From contig CAVURU010000003.1 of NCBI GenBank assembly GCA_963744005.1, positions 744,001 through 808,000 of the forward strand: a stretch of DNA of 64,000 nt, written 5' to 3'. The notes below the pieces were generated by a model, which searched no databases, was not told the origin of the DNA, and saw nothing but the letters and a program-made list of their open reading frames with translations. Source of the DNA: Palsa-504 sp963744005 (GTDB taxonomy: Bacteria; Actinomycetota; Actinomycetes; Streptosporangiales; Streptosporangiaceae). The first letter of the stretch is position 1. Each line of letters begins with the position of its first letter. Below are positions 8,349 to 16,390 of the stretch, piece after piece. The translations under genes and the position numbers were made by a program.

Positions 8349-8906
8349 GTGAAAATCGGCCTCATCTCCGACACCCACATCCCCTCCATGGGCCCCGAGC
8401 CGCCTGCCGAAGTCAAAACCGCCTTCCAGGACGTCGACCTCATCCTCCACGCCGGCGACGTGTACACCGAAGACTGCATCCACTGGCTCGAACAGATCGC
8501 CCCCGTCACAGCCACCACCAACAGCTTCCACCACGTCGGCGAAGGCGCCCCCCGCATTAGCAAGCCGATCACCGTCGAGATCGAAGGCCGCACCATCGGC
8601 GTCATCCACAAACTCGACCTCCGCTACTACCCCGACGACATCTACCCCCACGACCTCGATCACTATCCGGAGAGCAAAAGCCTCAAGGCCGAGCTCCTTG
8701 AGGTCTTCGGCAAGCCCGTCGACATCGTCGTCCTCGGCTACACGCACGAAACCATGGTCGAAACGCACGACGACGTCCTCTTCGTCAACCCCGGCAGCCC
8801 CACCATGATCGGCAACAGCAGGAAAATGGGACACGTCGCGACCATGGAACTCAACGGCGACGACGTCAAGGTCGACATCATCCCCCTCGCCGACGTGAAC
8901 TCCTGA
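8349..8906 (+). CDS. YfcE/MJ0936-type metallophosphoesterase
   Basis: 185 residues, the normal size of this single-domain family. GTG 8349 is chosen because GGAAGG (8336-8341) is 7 nt upstream and the protein then begins MKIGLISDTH, as the family does. Metal-binding motifs are present: SDTH (residues 7-10), HAGD (about 35-38), GYTH (about 130) and NPGSP (about 147). The usual GNCD motif is altered to TTNS. These enzymes are cytosolic, Mn-dependent phosphodiesterases with poorly defined natural substrates. It reads toward rnpB, and both share the hairpin at 8935-8965. Confidence 0.9.
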   Translation: MKIGLISDTHIPSMGPEPPAEVKTAFQDVDLILHAGDVYTEDCIHWLEQIAPVTATTNSFHHVGEGAPRISKPITVEIEGRTIGVIHKLDLRYYPDDIYPHDLDHYPESKSLKAELLEVFGKPVDIVVLGYTHETMVETHDDVLFVNPGSPTMIGNSRKMGHVATMELNGDDVKVDIIPLADVNS

Positions 8907-8934
8907 GCCAAAGCCACCGCCGAGGAACCTTCAG

Positions 8935-8965
8935 CCTGCCGCGCAGCTTGTTCTCGCGCGGCAGG
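8935..8965. terminator. Bidirectional terminator hairpin between the phosphoesterase and rnpB
   Basis: CCTGCCGCGC (8935-8944) and GCGCGGCAGG (8956-8965) make a perfect 10-bp stem with an 11-nt loop. It lies 28 bp past the phosphoesterase stop and about 20 bp past the rnpB 3' end on the other strand, so it can end both convergent transcripts. Confidence 0.7.
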
Positions 8966-8984
8966 TCAGGAGCCTCTAATGGGG

Positions 8985-9370
8985 GTGAGCCGGCCTGTAG
9001 GCCGGGTTCTGTGCGCCCGCTTGCGCGGGGCGGCGGTCATCCATCTGGGACTGCCGTTGCCGACAGCCTCGTGCGGCCTACCCGCGAGCATCGGGCGGGC
9101 CGCCCTCAATCGCTCGCGCAGGGAACCGAGGTTCCCCTCTTGGCCTTGCTCCGGGTGGGGTTTACCGAGCCGCCGCAGTCACCTGCGGCGCTGGTGGTCT
9201 CTTACACCACCGTTTCACCCTTACCCCGCGCCGAGACGCGGGGCGGTCTGTTTTCTGTGGCACTGTCCCGCGGGTCACCCCGGGTCGGCGTTACCGACCA
9301 CCCTGCCCTGTGGAGCCCGGACCTTCCTCACCGGACTTGCGCCCGGTGCGACCGCCCGGCCGACTCACCC
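8985..9370 (-). ncRNA. rnpB: RNase P RNA, bacterial type A
   Basis: Reading the minus strand, the RNA begins near 9370 and carries the universal blocks: GAGGAAAGTCCGGGCTCCA (P4/CR I region), ACAGGGCAGGGTG, GGGTGAAACGGTGGTGTAAG, AGAGACCACC and the 3' CAGAACCCGGCCTACAGGC. The ends pair as an 11-bp P1 helix (GTGAGTCGGCC with GGCCGGCTCAC, plus-strand 9358-9368 and 8985-8995, one G-U). This is the catalytic RNA that matures the 5' ends of tRNAs. The length, about 386 nt, is normal for actinobacteria. It lies immediately downstream of a glycosyltransferase operon; its promoter overlaps the end of that operon. Confidence 0.95.
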
Positions 9371-9377
9371 GGGTCAA

Positions 9378-9406
9378 AGAATACTCCCGGCTCAGCTGAC
9401 CGAGCC
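9378..9406 (-). promoter_or_regulatory. Probable rnpB promoter overlapping the end of the GT-C gene
   Basis: On the minus strand TATTCT (plus 9378-9383) lies 7 nt before the inferred rnpB 5' end and resembles a -10 box. The matching -35 window (9401-9406) falls within the last codons of the upstream glycosyltransferase and is weak. This would let rnpB be expressed independently of the polysaccharide operon. Confidence 0.4.
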
Positions 9407-10996
9407 CGGAACCTGACGGCCCGGAGCCTGACTACTCAGTTCTGAGGGCTGCTCGTCGGCGTGCGACTCGGACGGCTCGGACGGCTCGGATCCTGACGGC
9501 CGAGGCGCGGGGCGGATCCGGGCCGGGGCGAAGGCCAGGCCCGCGGCCAGCGAGACGAAGGGCAGGACGGGCAGCAGGTAGCGGTAGTCGAAGTCGGCCA
9601 GAGCGACCGGCGCGACCAGCAGCGTGACGCCGATGGCCCAGGGCAGCATGCTGCCGTTGAGCCGGGAGAAGGTCAGCCGGGGACGGCGCTGGCGCAGCCC
9701 GGTGATGCGGACCACTCCCCCGAGGCCCAGGGCCACGATGATCGCCAGCAGCGGGCCCCACGTGTAGATGTACTTCTGGTACTTGACGTCGAACCGCGCG
9801 AACGACTTGTCGACTCGGCTGGGGGTGGCATGCCCGTAGCTGACCGCGTCCTGGTAGGCGGTGCCGCCCAGGATCCAGGTGTGATTGTCGGGCACGATCT
9901 GGGTGCGGAACGAGAAGTAGTAGAACGACACCGTGCCGACATCCGGGTAGTTCTGGCGCGGCCACTCGAACGCCTTGGCCACCCCGTTCAGCACCGACTT
10001 GGCGTAGCCGAGCGGCTGAGCCTCGATGGCCCGGATGGCGAAGTCCCGGAGCAGCTCGTTATTGGCCACGCTGACCGGGCCGCCCGGGATGGTGTGGATC
10101 GGCGTGAAGTGCCAGATGTAGTGTCCCGGTGGCGTCCGGCTGGACGGCGATCCGGTCGGGCAGATGGACAGCTCGTCAGCGGGCGGCTGGATGACCGCGC
10201 AGTCGGCGAACGATGACACCCGGCCCCACAGGTAGAACCCGTCGGACCGGGTCAGCCCGTAGCTACCGTTCCACTGGTGGAACCAGGCCGCATACGTCAT
10301 CACCGGGGCCAGGGCGCCCAGACCCATGGCGATGGCGGCGATGTAGTTGCGCCACTTCTTCCAGCCCAGCCGCACCGCGCGGTAGACCAGGAAGGCGGGC
10401 AGCAGGACCAGCAGCGGGATGCCCTCGCTGCGCACGGTGATGGCGTACCCGACGAGCAGCCCCGCCCCTAGCGCCACCGGCCAGGACGTCCGGTACCGCC
10501 ACAGGAGGAGCAGCATGGCCAGCATGATCAGGAACGTGAACAGCGTCTCGGCCATGATCATGTGCTCGTCTTCGATCTCGAAGGCGTCCAGCAGCACCGG
10601 CAGCGTCGCCGCCGTGGACCAGATCTTCGACACCCCGGCGCGGCGGGCCAGCACGTAGATCATGACCGCGATGCCCAGCCCCATCAGGTGCTGAACGGCC
10701 GTGACCAGCGTCAGGCTGTGAAAAGGCAGCAGGCCCCGGAGGAAGAACGAGTAGCCCGTGCTCTTGGACAGGTTGGGCCGCGGCCGCAGCGCGGCGCCGA
10801 GGTAGACGAACGAGTCGCCGGAGAACCACAGCGCGCCCGGGTAGCCGAGCATGGTCACCAGCCGGATGAGCGCGCCCACCGCGAGCGCCCCGGCGAACAG
10901 CAGATTGCCCGCGATCAGCGCGTGCACCCGCTGCACCAGCGGAGCGCGCGTTAGGCCTGCGAGCACGCTGAATCCCTTTCTCGGCGCCGGGGACAC
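9392..10996 (-). CDS. GT-C-type integral membrane glycosyltransferase
   Basis: 534 residues from GTG 10996. It has about 10-11 hydrophobic segments and, in the first extracellular loop, WFSGDSFVYLG, placing an acidic residue where PMT/ArnT-type GT-C enzymes have their catalytic Asp. Later conserved patterns are YSFFLRGLLPFHSL and ADFDYRYLLPVLPFVSLAAG, typical of polyprenyl-phosphate-sugar-dependent transferases. The last 40 residues are a Ser/Pro/Glu-rich cytoplasmic tail. It would transfer a sugar from a lipid carrier to a glycan or protein outside the membrane. It is the last gene of the minus-strand operon, 28 bp after the GT4 gene. Acceptor and sugar are unknown. Confidence 0.8.
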   Translation of the reverse strand: MSPAPRKGFSVLAGLTRAPLVQRVHALIAGNLLFAGALAVGALIRLVTMLGYPGALWFSGDSFVYLGAALRPRPNLSKSTGYSFFLRGLLPFHSLTLVTAVQHLMGLGIAVMIYVLARRAGVSKIWSTAATLPVLLDAFEIEDEHMIMAETLFTFLIMLAMLLLLWRYRTSWPVALGAGLLVGYAITVRSEGIPLLVLLPAFLVYRAVRLGWKKWRNYIAAIAMGLGALAPVMTYAAWFHQWNGSYGLTRSDGFYLWGRVSSFADCAVIQPPADELSICPTGSPSSRTPPGHYIWHFTPIHTIPGGPVSVANNELLRDFAIRAIEAQPLGYAKSVLNGVAKAFEWPRQNYPDVGTVSFYYFSFRTQIVPDNHTWILGGTAYQDAVSYGHATPSRVDKSFARFDVKYQKYIYTWGPLLAIIVALGLGGVVRITGLRQRRPRLTFSRLNGSMLPWAIGVTLLVAPVALADFDYRYLLPVLPFVSLAAGLAFAPARIRPAPRPSGSEPSEPSESHADEQPSELSSQAPGRQVPGSVS

Positions 10997-11024
10997 GTCA
11001 CAATAGCACGCGTCCGGCCAGCGG

Positions 11025-12140
11025 TTATGGCGTCCTGGCCCAGGCTTCCAGCTGTGAAACGAAGGCCTCCGCGTCGGCGTTCCAGCCCAGCGAGCTCAGC
11101 GCCGCCTCGTGCCCGCGGCTGCCCATCTTGGCCCGCAGCGAGGCGTCCCCGGCCAGCATCAGCACCGCGTCGGCCGCGGCGCGCGGGTCGCCGAACGGGA
11201 CCACGAAGCCGCACTCGTACTGGGTGGCCAGGTCGGCGGCGGCGGGCAGCGGGGTGGTCACCACCGGCACGCCGCGGGCCATGTACTCCACCACCTTGGT
11301 CGGCAGCGAGTGCCGGAAGTTCGCCTCGTCCTGGAGCAGCGACAGGCCGGCCAGCGCGCCGTCGATCATGGGCAGGGCCTGGTCGTTGGGGACGAAGCCG
11401 GGCCAGCGGACCAGCCCCTCGGCCTGGGCGGGCTCGATCATGGCCCGGGCCTGCTCATCAGCCGGGCCGATCAGCTCCACGCTGATGCCGTGCGGGCGCA
11501 GCAGCAGGGCCATCTCGATCATCTCGGCCGCGCCGCGGTCCGGGGACAGGTGCCCGACGTAGACGACCCGAGACGCGGCCTCCGGCGGGTCGGGCGGGGG
11601 CACCGTCTCGGGGACGTAGGTGGTGTTGGGCACGACCGGGTGGATCCGGGTGAAGCGGGGCACGTAGCCCTGCTCGGCCAGGATGAGGTGGATGCGGTGC
11701 TCGGCGGCCCGCTCGGCCGCGTGCACGGCCGCGGCCACCGGCGGCCGCAGCCGTTCCGGCAGCCAGGCCTTGGTGCTCAGCGCGGCCGCGGTGTCCTCGT
11801 GCACGTCCCACACGGTGGGCGGCCGGAACCGGCGCGGCGGCAGGGCCAGCAGCAGCTCGGGGTCGTGGATCAGGATCAGGTCGGCCCGGGTCCCGTACTT
11901 GGCCAGCGCGCGCCGGGCGGCGCGCAGGGCGCCCAGCCGGTCTCGGCCCACCGCGCGCGGGACCGGGATTATCCTGAGCTGAGGCAGGGAGCGTTCGGCG
12001 GAAAAATTCTCGACGCCGGCCGGGGCGATGTAGGTGACCTGGTGGCCGGCCTCGAGCAGGGCCCGGATCTGCCGGTGGTAGATCCGGGCGTCCGCGGGAT
12101 GGTGGACGATCGTGCAGACCACCACCCGCATCGGGGTCAT
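11025..12140 (-). CDS. GT4-family glycosyltransferase
   Basis: 371 residues; the ATG at 12140 overlaps the dehydrogenase stop (ATGA), so translation is coupled. The two Rossmann-like domains of GT-B fold are visible. The N-terminal half contains ILIHDPELLLALP and VWDVHEDTAAALS. The C-terminal half contains VVYVGHLSPDRGAAEMIEM, GLVRWPGFVPNDQ and FRHSLPTKVVEYMARGVPVV, where the E of KVVEYM is the GT4 nucleotide-sugar contact. It is expected to act at the cytoplasmic face, using a nucleotide-activated sugar, possibly the uronic acid made by the neighbouring dehydrogenase (inference from coupling). Confidence 0.88.
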   Translation of the reverse strand: MTPMRVVVCTIVHHPADARIYHRQIRALLEAGHQVTYIAPAGVENFSAERSLPQLRIIPVPRAVGRDRLGALRAARRALAKYGTRADLILIHDPELLLALPPRRFRPPTVWDVHEDTAAALSTKAWLPERLRPPVAAAVHAAERAAEHRIHLILAEQGYVPRFTRIHPVVPNTTYVPETVPPPDPPEAASRVVYVGHLSPDRGAAEMIEMALLLRPHGISVELIGPADEQARAMIEPAQAEGLVRWPGFVPNDQALPMIDGALAGLSLLQDEANFRHSLPTKVVEYMARGVPVVTTPLPAAADLATQYECGFVVPFGDPRAAADAVLMLAGDASLRAKMGSRGHEAALSSLGWNADAEAFVSQLEAWARTP

Positions 12141-13402
12141 AGCGCCTCGACGTGCGGCGAGGCCGGGACCATGCCGCGGGTGTCGAGCAGCAGCCGGGCG
12201 TCGCGGGCCAGCTGCTCCGGGTCGTATTCGCGGTGCCCCTGCAGCAGGATGACCAGGTCGGCGTCGGCCAGCGCGGCGGCCAGGTCCTCCGCGCGGGGCA
12301 CCGGACGGCCGTCGACCTGCCAGTCCGGCACGTGCGGGTCGTGGTAGCTGACCACGGCGCCGCGAGACAGCAGCTTGCGGGCCAGCGGCCGGGCGGGCGA
12401 TTCGCGCTGGTCGGCGATGTCCCGCTTGTAGGTCACGCCGAGGAGCAGGACCTTGGCCCCGTTGACCGCCTTGGCGTGCCGGTTGAGCAGCTCGGCGGCC
12501 CGGTCGGTGACGTAGCCGGGCATCCGGCTGTTGATCTCCTGGGCCAGCTCGACGAACCGGAACGGGTAACCGAGCGTGCGGACCTTGTAGGACAGGTAGT
12601 TCGGGTCGATCGGGATGCAGTGGCCGCCGACGCCCGGCCCGGGGTAGAAGGCCTGGAAGCCGAACGGCTTGGTGGCGGCGCACCGGATCGAGTCCCACAG
12701 GTCGATGTCCAGCTCGCGGCAGAAGATGGCCATCTCGTTGACCAGGGCGATGTTCACGTGCCGGTAGGTGTTCTCCAGCAGCTTGGCCATCTCCGCCTCG
12801 CGGGCCGACTTGGCCCGGACGACCTGCTCGCAGATCTGGCCGTAGAACGCCTCGGCCGCGTCGGTGCAGGACGGGGTCAGCCCGCCGACGATCTTGGGCG
12901 TGTTGGCGAAGCCGTAGACCGGGTTGCCCGGGTCGATCCGCTCCGGCGAGAAGGCCAGGTGGAACTCGATCCCGGCGGTCAGCCCGGACGCCTTCTCCAG
13001 CAGCGGCCGGACCACTTCCTCGGTCGTGCCCGGGTAGGTGGTGGACTCCAGCGACACCAGCGTGCCCGCCTTGACCAGGGTGCCGGCCGTCGCGGTGGCC
13101 GCCTTGACCGCGGACAGGTCCGGGCCGTCGGCTTCGGACAGCGGCGTCGGCACGCACAGCACGACGACGTCGGCCTGCCCGACCTGGGTCTCGTCGGTGG
13201 TGGCCCGGAACCCGGCGGCCAGGATCTCGGCGATCTCGTCGTCGGTCACGTCGTCGACGTGCGAGCGCCCGGACATCAGGCCGCCCACGATTCGCTCGCT
13301 GGTGTCCAGCCCGGTGACCCGGAATCCGGACCGCACCGCCTGGATGGCCAGCGGGAGGCCGACATAGCCGAGCCCGATGACCACTACGTCCTGTGCCGGC
13401 AT
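12137..13402 (-). CDS. wecC: UDP-sugar 6-dehydrogenase, WecC/WbpA type (UDP-ManNAc or UDP-GlcNAc dehydrogenase)
   Basis: 421 residues. The N-terminal NAD-binding domain begins DVVVIGLGYVGLPLA; substrate motifs ESTTYPGTTEE and FSPERIDPGNP follow. The central helix has LLENTYRHVNIALVNEMA, and the catalytic cysteine is in GPGVGGHCIPIDP (residues about 257-269). FSPERIDPGN and HCIPIDPNYL match the 2-acetamido-sugar dehydrogenases better than UDP-glucose dehydrogenase. The enzyme oxidises the C6 alcohol to a carboxylate with 2 NAD+. A UDP-GlcNAc 2-epimerase gene is divergently placed, which together suggests UDP-ManNAcA. SD AAGGGGG precedes ATG 13402. The symbol is a best guess. Confidence 0.88.
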   Translation of the reverse strand: MPAQDVVVIGLGYVGLPLAIQAVRSGFRVTGLDTSERIVGGLMSGRSHVDDVTDDEIAEILAAGFRATTDETQVGQADVVVLCVPTPLSEADGPDLSAVKAATATAGTLVKAGTLVSLESTTYPGTTEEVVRPLLEKASGLTAGIEFHLAFSPERIDPGNPVYGFANTPKIVGGLTPSCTDAAEAFYGQICEQVVRAKSAREAEMAKLLENTYRHVNIALVNEMAIFCRELDIDLWDSIRCAATKPFGFQAFYPGPGVGGHCIPIDPNYLSYKVRTLGYPFRFVELAQEINSRMPGYVTDRAAELLNRHAKAVNGAKVLLLGVTYKRDIADQRESPARPLARKLLSRGAVVSYHDPHVPDWQVDGRPVPRAEDLAAALADADLVILLQGHREYDPEQLARDARLLLDTRGMVPASPHVEAL

Positions 13403-13443
13403 GTAGCCCCCTTGGCTAGAAAAGGCTGGTAGTTCGCACTTGT

Positions 13444-15258
13444 CTATATGGCGCCGAGCCGCGCGTATGCATCTTTGTACCGCGCGGCATTATGCGCCCA
13501 GGTCCGGTCGGCGGCCACCCATTCGCGCGCGTTGTCGCCGAGCTTTTTCCTGAGGTCTGGGCTGCAGACCAGGTGCTCAAGACTATCGGCTAGGGCCACC
13601 GGATCTTGCGCTGTTGTCAGGGCCCCGGTCACATCGGGTTTGACGATTTCGGCCAGCGCCCGCACGTCACTGGTCACCACGCACAGCCCGCTGGCCATCG
13701 CCTCGACCGGCTTCAGCGGCGTCACCAGCTGGCAGACCCGGTCCGGGGTCCGGGGGACGACGAAGACGTCCAGCAGCGCGTGGTAGTCGCGGACCTTCGC
13801 GGCGGGCACCCGCCCGGTGAAGATGACCGCCTGGCCCAGCCCGAGCTCCCGGGCCTGGCGCTGCAGGGCGGGGCCTTCGGGCCCGTCGCCGACGATCAGG
13901 GCCCGCACCGGCAGGCCCCGGTCGCGCAGCAGCCGGGTGGCCTCCAGCAGGGTGCCCATGCCCTCGTGCGGGACCAGGCTGGAGACCTCGCCGATGACGT
14001 GCTCGCCGGGCTGGAGGCCCAGCTCGCGGCGCAGGCCGCTGGCGTCGGGCAGCGGGCGGAGGAAGTCCTCGCTGACCGCGTTCGGCACGATGACGATCTT
14101 GTCGGCCGGGACGCCGCGGGCCACGATCTCCTCGCGCATGGCCTCGCCCAGCGTCACGACCAGGTCGGCGGCCTGCATGCACTGGGTCTCCAGCTGGCGG
14201 CTGAGCCGGTACAGCTCGCTGGCCGCCCGCTGCTCGCTGTCGGCGGACCGGGACAGCCAGGTGTCCTCCCAGAACCCGCGCACCTCGTACACCACGGGCA
14301 GGCCGAACCGCTCGCGCAGGCCGAGCGCGACCACCGCGTTGGTGTAGTTGCTGGCCGCGTGCAGCACGCCGGGCCGGACCTGCCGGGTGAGCCGGGCAGC
14401 CTTGTCCAGGCCCGCGGCGGCGGCCCGGTCGGCCCGGGCGGGCATCCGCCAGGGCAGCAGCCGGTGATACGGGATGCCGTCCAGGGTGACCAGCTGGCGG
14501 CCGTCGATCCGGCCCTGGGTGACCGGAAAGCCGATCCTGGTCGCCACGTGCGGGTCCAGCCCGGCCTGCCGCTGGGCCAGCACGATCTCATGGGTCCGGA
14601 TGGTGTACCCGGCGCTGGCCGTGGGCAGCGCGTCGTTGACCAGGTGCAGCACGCGGCCGGTCGTCGCGCCGCGGCGGCGGGGGGCACGGCGCCCGGAGCC
14701 GGGGCGTTCATGATCGCGGGCAGTTTGGGCCCTATACGGACCATTTCTGCCCGCGATCATGAAATCGGAGGCTGGAGGCGGCGTGAGCACGGCGCGCTCG
14801 GCGGTGAGCTGCGCGCGCAGGCGGCGGGCCCGGCGGCCGCGGGCCGGGGTGAGCGCGTCGAGGCCGTCGGTGAGGCGGCCCTGGCGCCAGGCCAGCCGGG
14901 CGGCCAGCACCGGGCGGGCCGGGTCGGACTCGGCGAGCCGCGCCACCGCGCCGGCCGCGGCGTCGGGCTGGTCCACGGCCAGGGCGAAGGCAGCCAGCCG
15001 GCGAGGCGAGCGGTCCAGGCCGGCCAGCGCCCCGGCCCGGTCGCCCGCGCCCCACGCGACCGCGGCGCGGCCGTAGGGTCCGGCGAGCCGGAGACCCCCG
15101 CGCAGCGGCGGGGGCAGTACTCTCTGGGCCAGGACCACGGCACGGACCGGGTCCGCGGCCACGTGCCGCCAGGCAATCGAGGCTGCGAGCACGAGGGCGC
15201 GAGGCGACGCGTGCAGGTCGTGGAGGCGGGGGCCCGGCCGGCGCAGGGCTGACGTCAT
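13444..15258 (-). CDS. GT4 glycosyltransferase with N-terminal helical domain and an in-frame palindromic insert
   Basis: 604 residues from ATG 15258; longer in-frame starts run antisense to the epimerase gene and are unlikely. Residues about 1-165 are Ala/Arg-rich helices with repeat-like pattern (LAARLAWRQGRLTDGLDALTP). Residues about 166-184 are encoded by a 57-bp palindrome. From about 200 on is a complete GT4 enzyme: RVLHLVNDALPTASAGYTIR, VVYEVRGFWEDTWLS, VPNAVSEDFL, VGDGPEGPALQ and PLKPVEAMASGLCVVTSDV. It is first in the minus operon, 41 bp ahead of the dehydrogenase. An alternative start at the ATG inside the palindrome would give a GT without the helical domain. Confidence 0.8.
   Translation of the reverse strand: MTSALRRPGPRLHDLHASPRALVLAASIAWRHVAADPVRAVVLAQRVLPPPLRGGLRLAGPYGRAAVAWGAGDRAGALAGLDRSPRRLAAFALAVDQPDAAAGAVARLAESDPARPVLAARLAWRQGRLTDGLDALTPARGRRARRLRAQLTAERAVLTPPPASDFMIAGRNGPYRAQTARDHERPGSGRRAPRRRGATTGRVLHLVNDALPTASAGYTIRTHEIVLAQRQAGLDPHVATRIGFPVTQGRIDGRQLVTLDGIPYHRLLPWRMPARADRAAAAGLDKAARLTRQVRPGVLHAASNYTNAVVALGLRERFGLPVVYEVRGFWEDTWLSRSADSEQRAASELYRLSRQLETQCMQAADLVVTLGEAMREEIVARGVPADKIVIVPNAVSEDFLRPLPDASGLRRELGLQPGEHVIGEVSSLVPHEGMGTLLEATRLLRDRGLPVRALIVGDGPEGPALQRQARELGLGQAVIFTGRVPAAKVRDYHALLDVFVVPRTPDRVCQLVTPLKPVEAMASGLCVVTSDVRALAEIVKPDVTGALTTAQDPVALADSLEHLVCSPDLRKKLGDNAREWVAADRTWAHNAARYKDAYARLGAI
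14707..14763. repeat. 57-bp inverted-repeat element inside the glycosyltransferase gene
   Basis: TTCATGATCGCGGGCAG (14707-14723) and CTGCCCGCGATCATGAA (14747-14763) are perfect 17-bp arms around a 23-nt loop that can itself partly pair. Total length is 57 bp, exactly 19 codons. It keeps the GT frame open and adds a hydrophilic stretch at a domain junction. The element is less GC-rich than the coding sequence around it. Confidence 0.85.
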
Positions 15259-15298
15259 CACGGCAGATGATATCGGTTCGGTGAACGGGAAGGACGCG

Positions 15299-16390
15299 AT
15301 GCGCGGACCTATCACGCACGTGCTGGGCGCGAGGCCTAACTTCATGAAGGCCGCCCCGGTGATCGCGGCCCTGGCGGAGCTGGGGCACGAGCAGCGGATC
15401 GTGCACACCGGGCAGCACTACGACGAGCGCATGTCCGAGGTCTTCTTCGTCCAGCTCGGCCTGCCCCGGCCGGACGTGAACCTGGGCGTCGGCTCGGGCA
15501 GCCACGCGCGGCAGACGGCCGAGATCATGACCGGGCTGGAGCGCGACTTCCTCGACTACTCCCCCGCGCTGGTCGTCGTCTACGGCGACGTGAACTCGAC
15601 CCTGGGCGCGGCGGTGGCCGGATCCAAGCTGGGCGTGCCGCTGGCCCACGTGGAGGCCGGGCTGCGCAGCTTCGATGACTCCATGCCGGAGGAGATCAAC
15701 CGGCGGCTCACCGACCAGCTGTGCGCGCTGCTGTTCGCGACCTCGCCGGAGGCCATCGGCTACCTGGCCCGGGAGGGGCGCCCGGTCGACGCGGTGCACC
15801 TGGTGGGCAACCCGATGATCGACACGCTGCTGGCCCAGCTGCCCCGGTTCGACGTGGCCGCGGCCCGCGAGGCGGCCGGGCTGCCGGAGCGGTACGTGGT
15901 GGCCACCTTGCACCGGCCCGGCAACGTCGACGACCCGCAGAAGGCCGCGGTCCTGGTCCGCGCGCTGCACGAGGTGGCCGGCGAGCTGGACCTGGTCATC
16001 CCGGTCCACCCGCGGAGCCGGGCCACCCTGGAGGCGGCCGGCCTGGGCGCCCATCCCCGGGTGCACATCTGCGACCCGCTGGGCTACCTGGAGTTCATGG
16101 GCCTGGTCAAGGGGGCCGCGGCGGTGGTGACCGACTCCGGCGGGGTGCAGGAGGAGACCACCCTGCTGCGGGTGCCGTGCCTGACCCTGCGGCCCAACAC
16201 CGAGCGGCCCATCACCATCACCAGCGGGAGCAACCGTCTCGTAACCGACGCCGAACTGGCCGCCGCGGTCAGCAAGGCCTGCCAGGATGGACCGTACGCC
16301 GGCGAGCTGCCCCCGCTGTGGGACGGGCACGCCGGGCCGCGCATCGCCCGCATCATCACCGCCTGGCTGGACCGGGAGGGCCACCCATGA
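15299..16390 (+). CDS. wecB: UDP-N-acetylglucosamine 2-epimerase (non-hydrolysing)
   Basis: 363 residues. ATG 15299 follows GGGAAGGA (15287-15294); GTG 15281 is a possible alternative. Family motifs run the whole length: GARPNFMKAAPVI, VHTGQHYDERMSEVFF, VVYGDVNSTLG, HVEAGLRSFDDSMPEEINR (catalytic acidic residues), VATLHRPGNVD, PVHPRSR and VTDSGGVQEETTLLRVPCLT. It interconverts UDP-GlcNAc and UDP-ManNAc in the cytosol. It opens the plus-strand operon and is divergent from the GT4/dehydrogenase operon across about 40 bp, so both are probably controlled together. Its product is the expected substrate of the dehydrogenase at 12137. Confidence 0.95.
   Translation: MRGPITHVLGARPNFMKAAPVIAALAELGHEQRIVHTGQHYDERMSEVFFVQLGLPRPDVNLGVGSGSHARQTAEIMTGLERDFLDYSPALVVVYGDVNSTLGAAVAGSKLGVPLAHVEAGLRSFDDSMPEEINRRLTDQLCALLFATSPEAIGYLAREGRPVDAVHLVGNPMIDTLLAQLPRFDVAAAREAAGLPERYVVATLHRPGNVDDPQKAAVLVRALHEVAGELDLVIPVHPRSRATLEAAGLGAHPRVHICDPLGYLEFMGLVKGAAAVVTDSGGVQEETTLLRVPCLTLRPNTERPITITSGSNRLVTDAELAAAVSKACQDGPYAGELPPLWDGHAGPRIARIITAWLDREGHP

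Noticed and set aside
13606..15252. Long open frame on the plus strand antisense to the GT4 gene
   Set aside because: High-GC shadow: low-complexity Gly/Arg/Gln-rich translation with no motif, while the opposite strand has full GT4 signatures.
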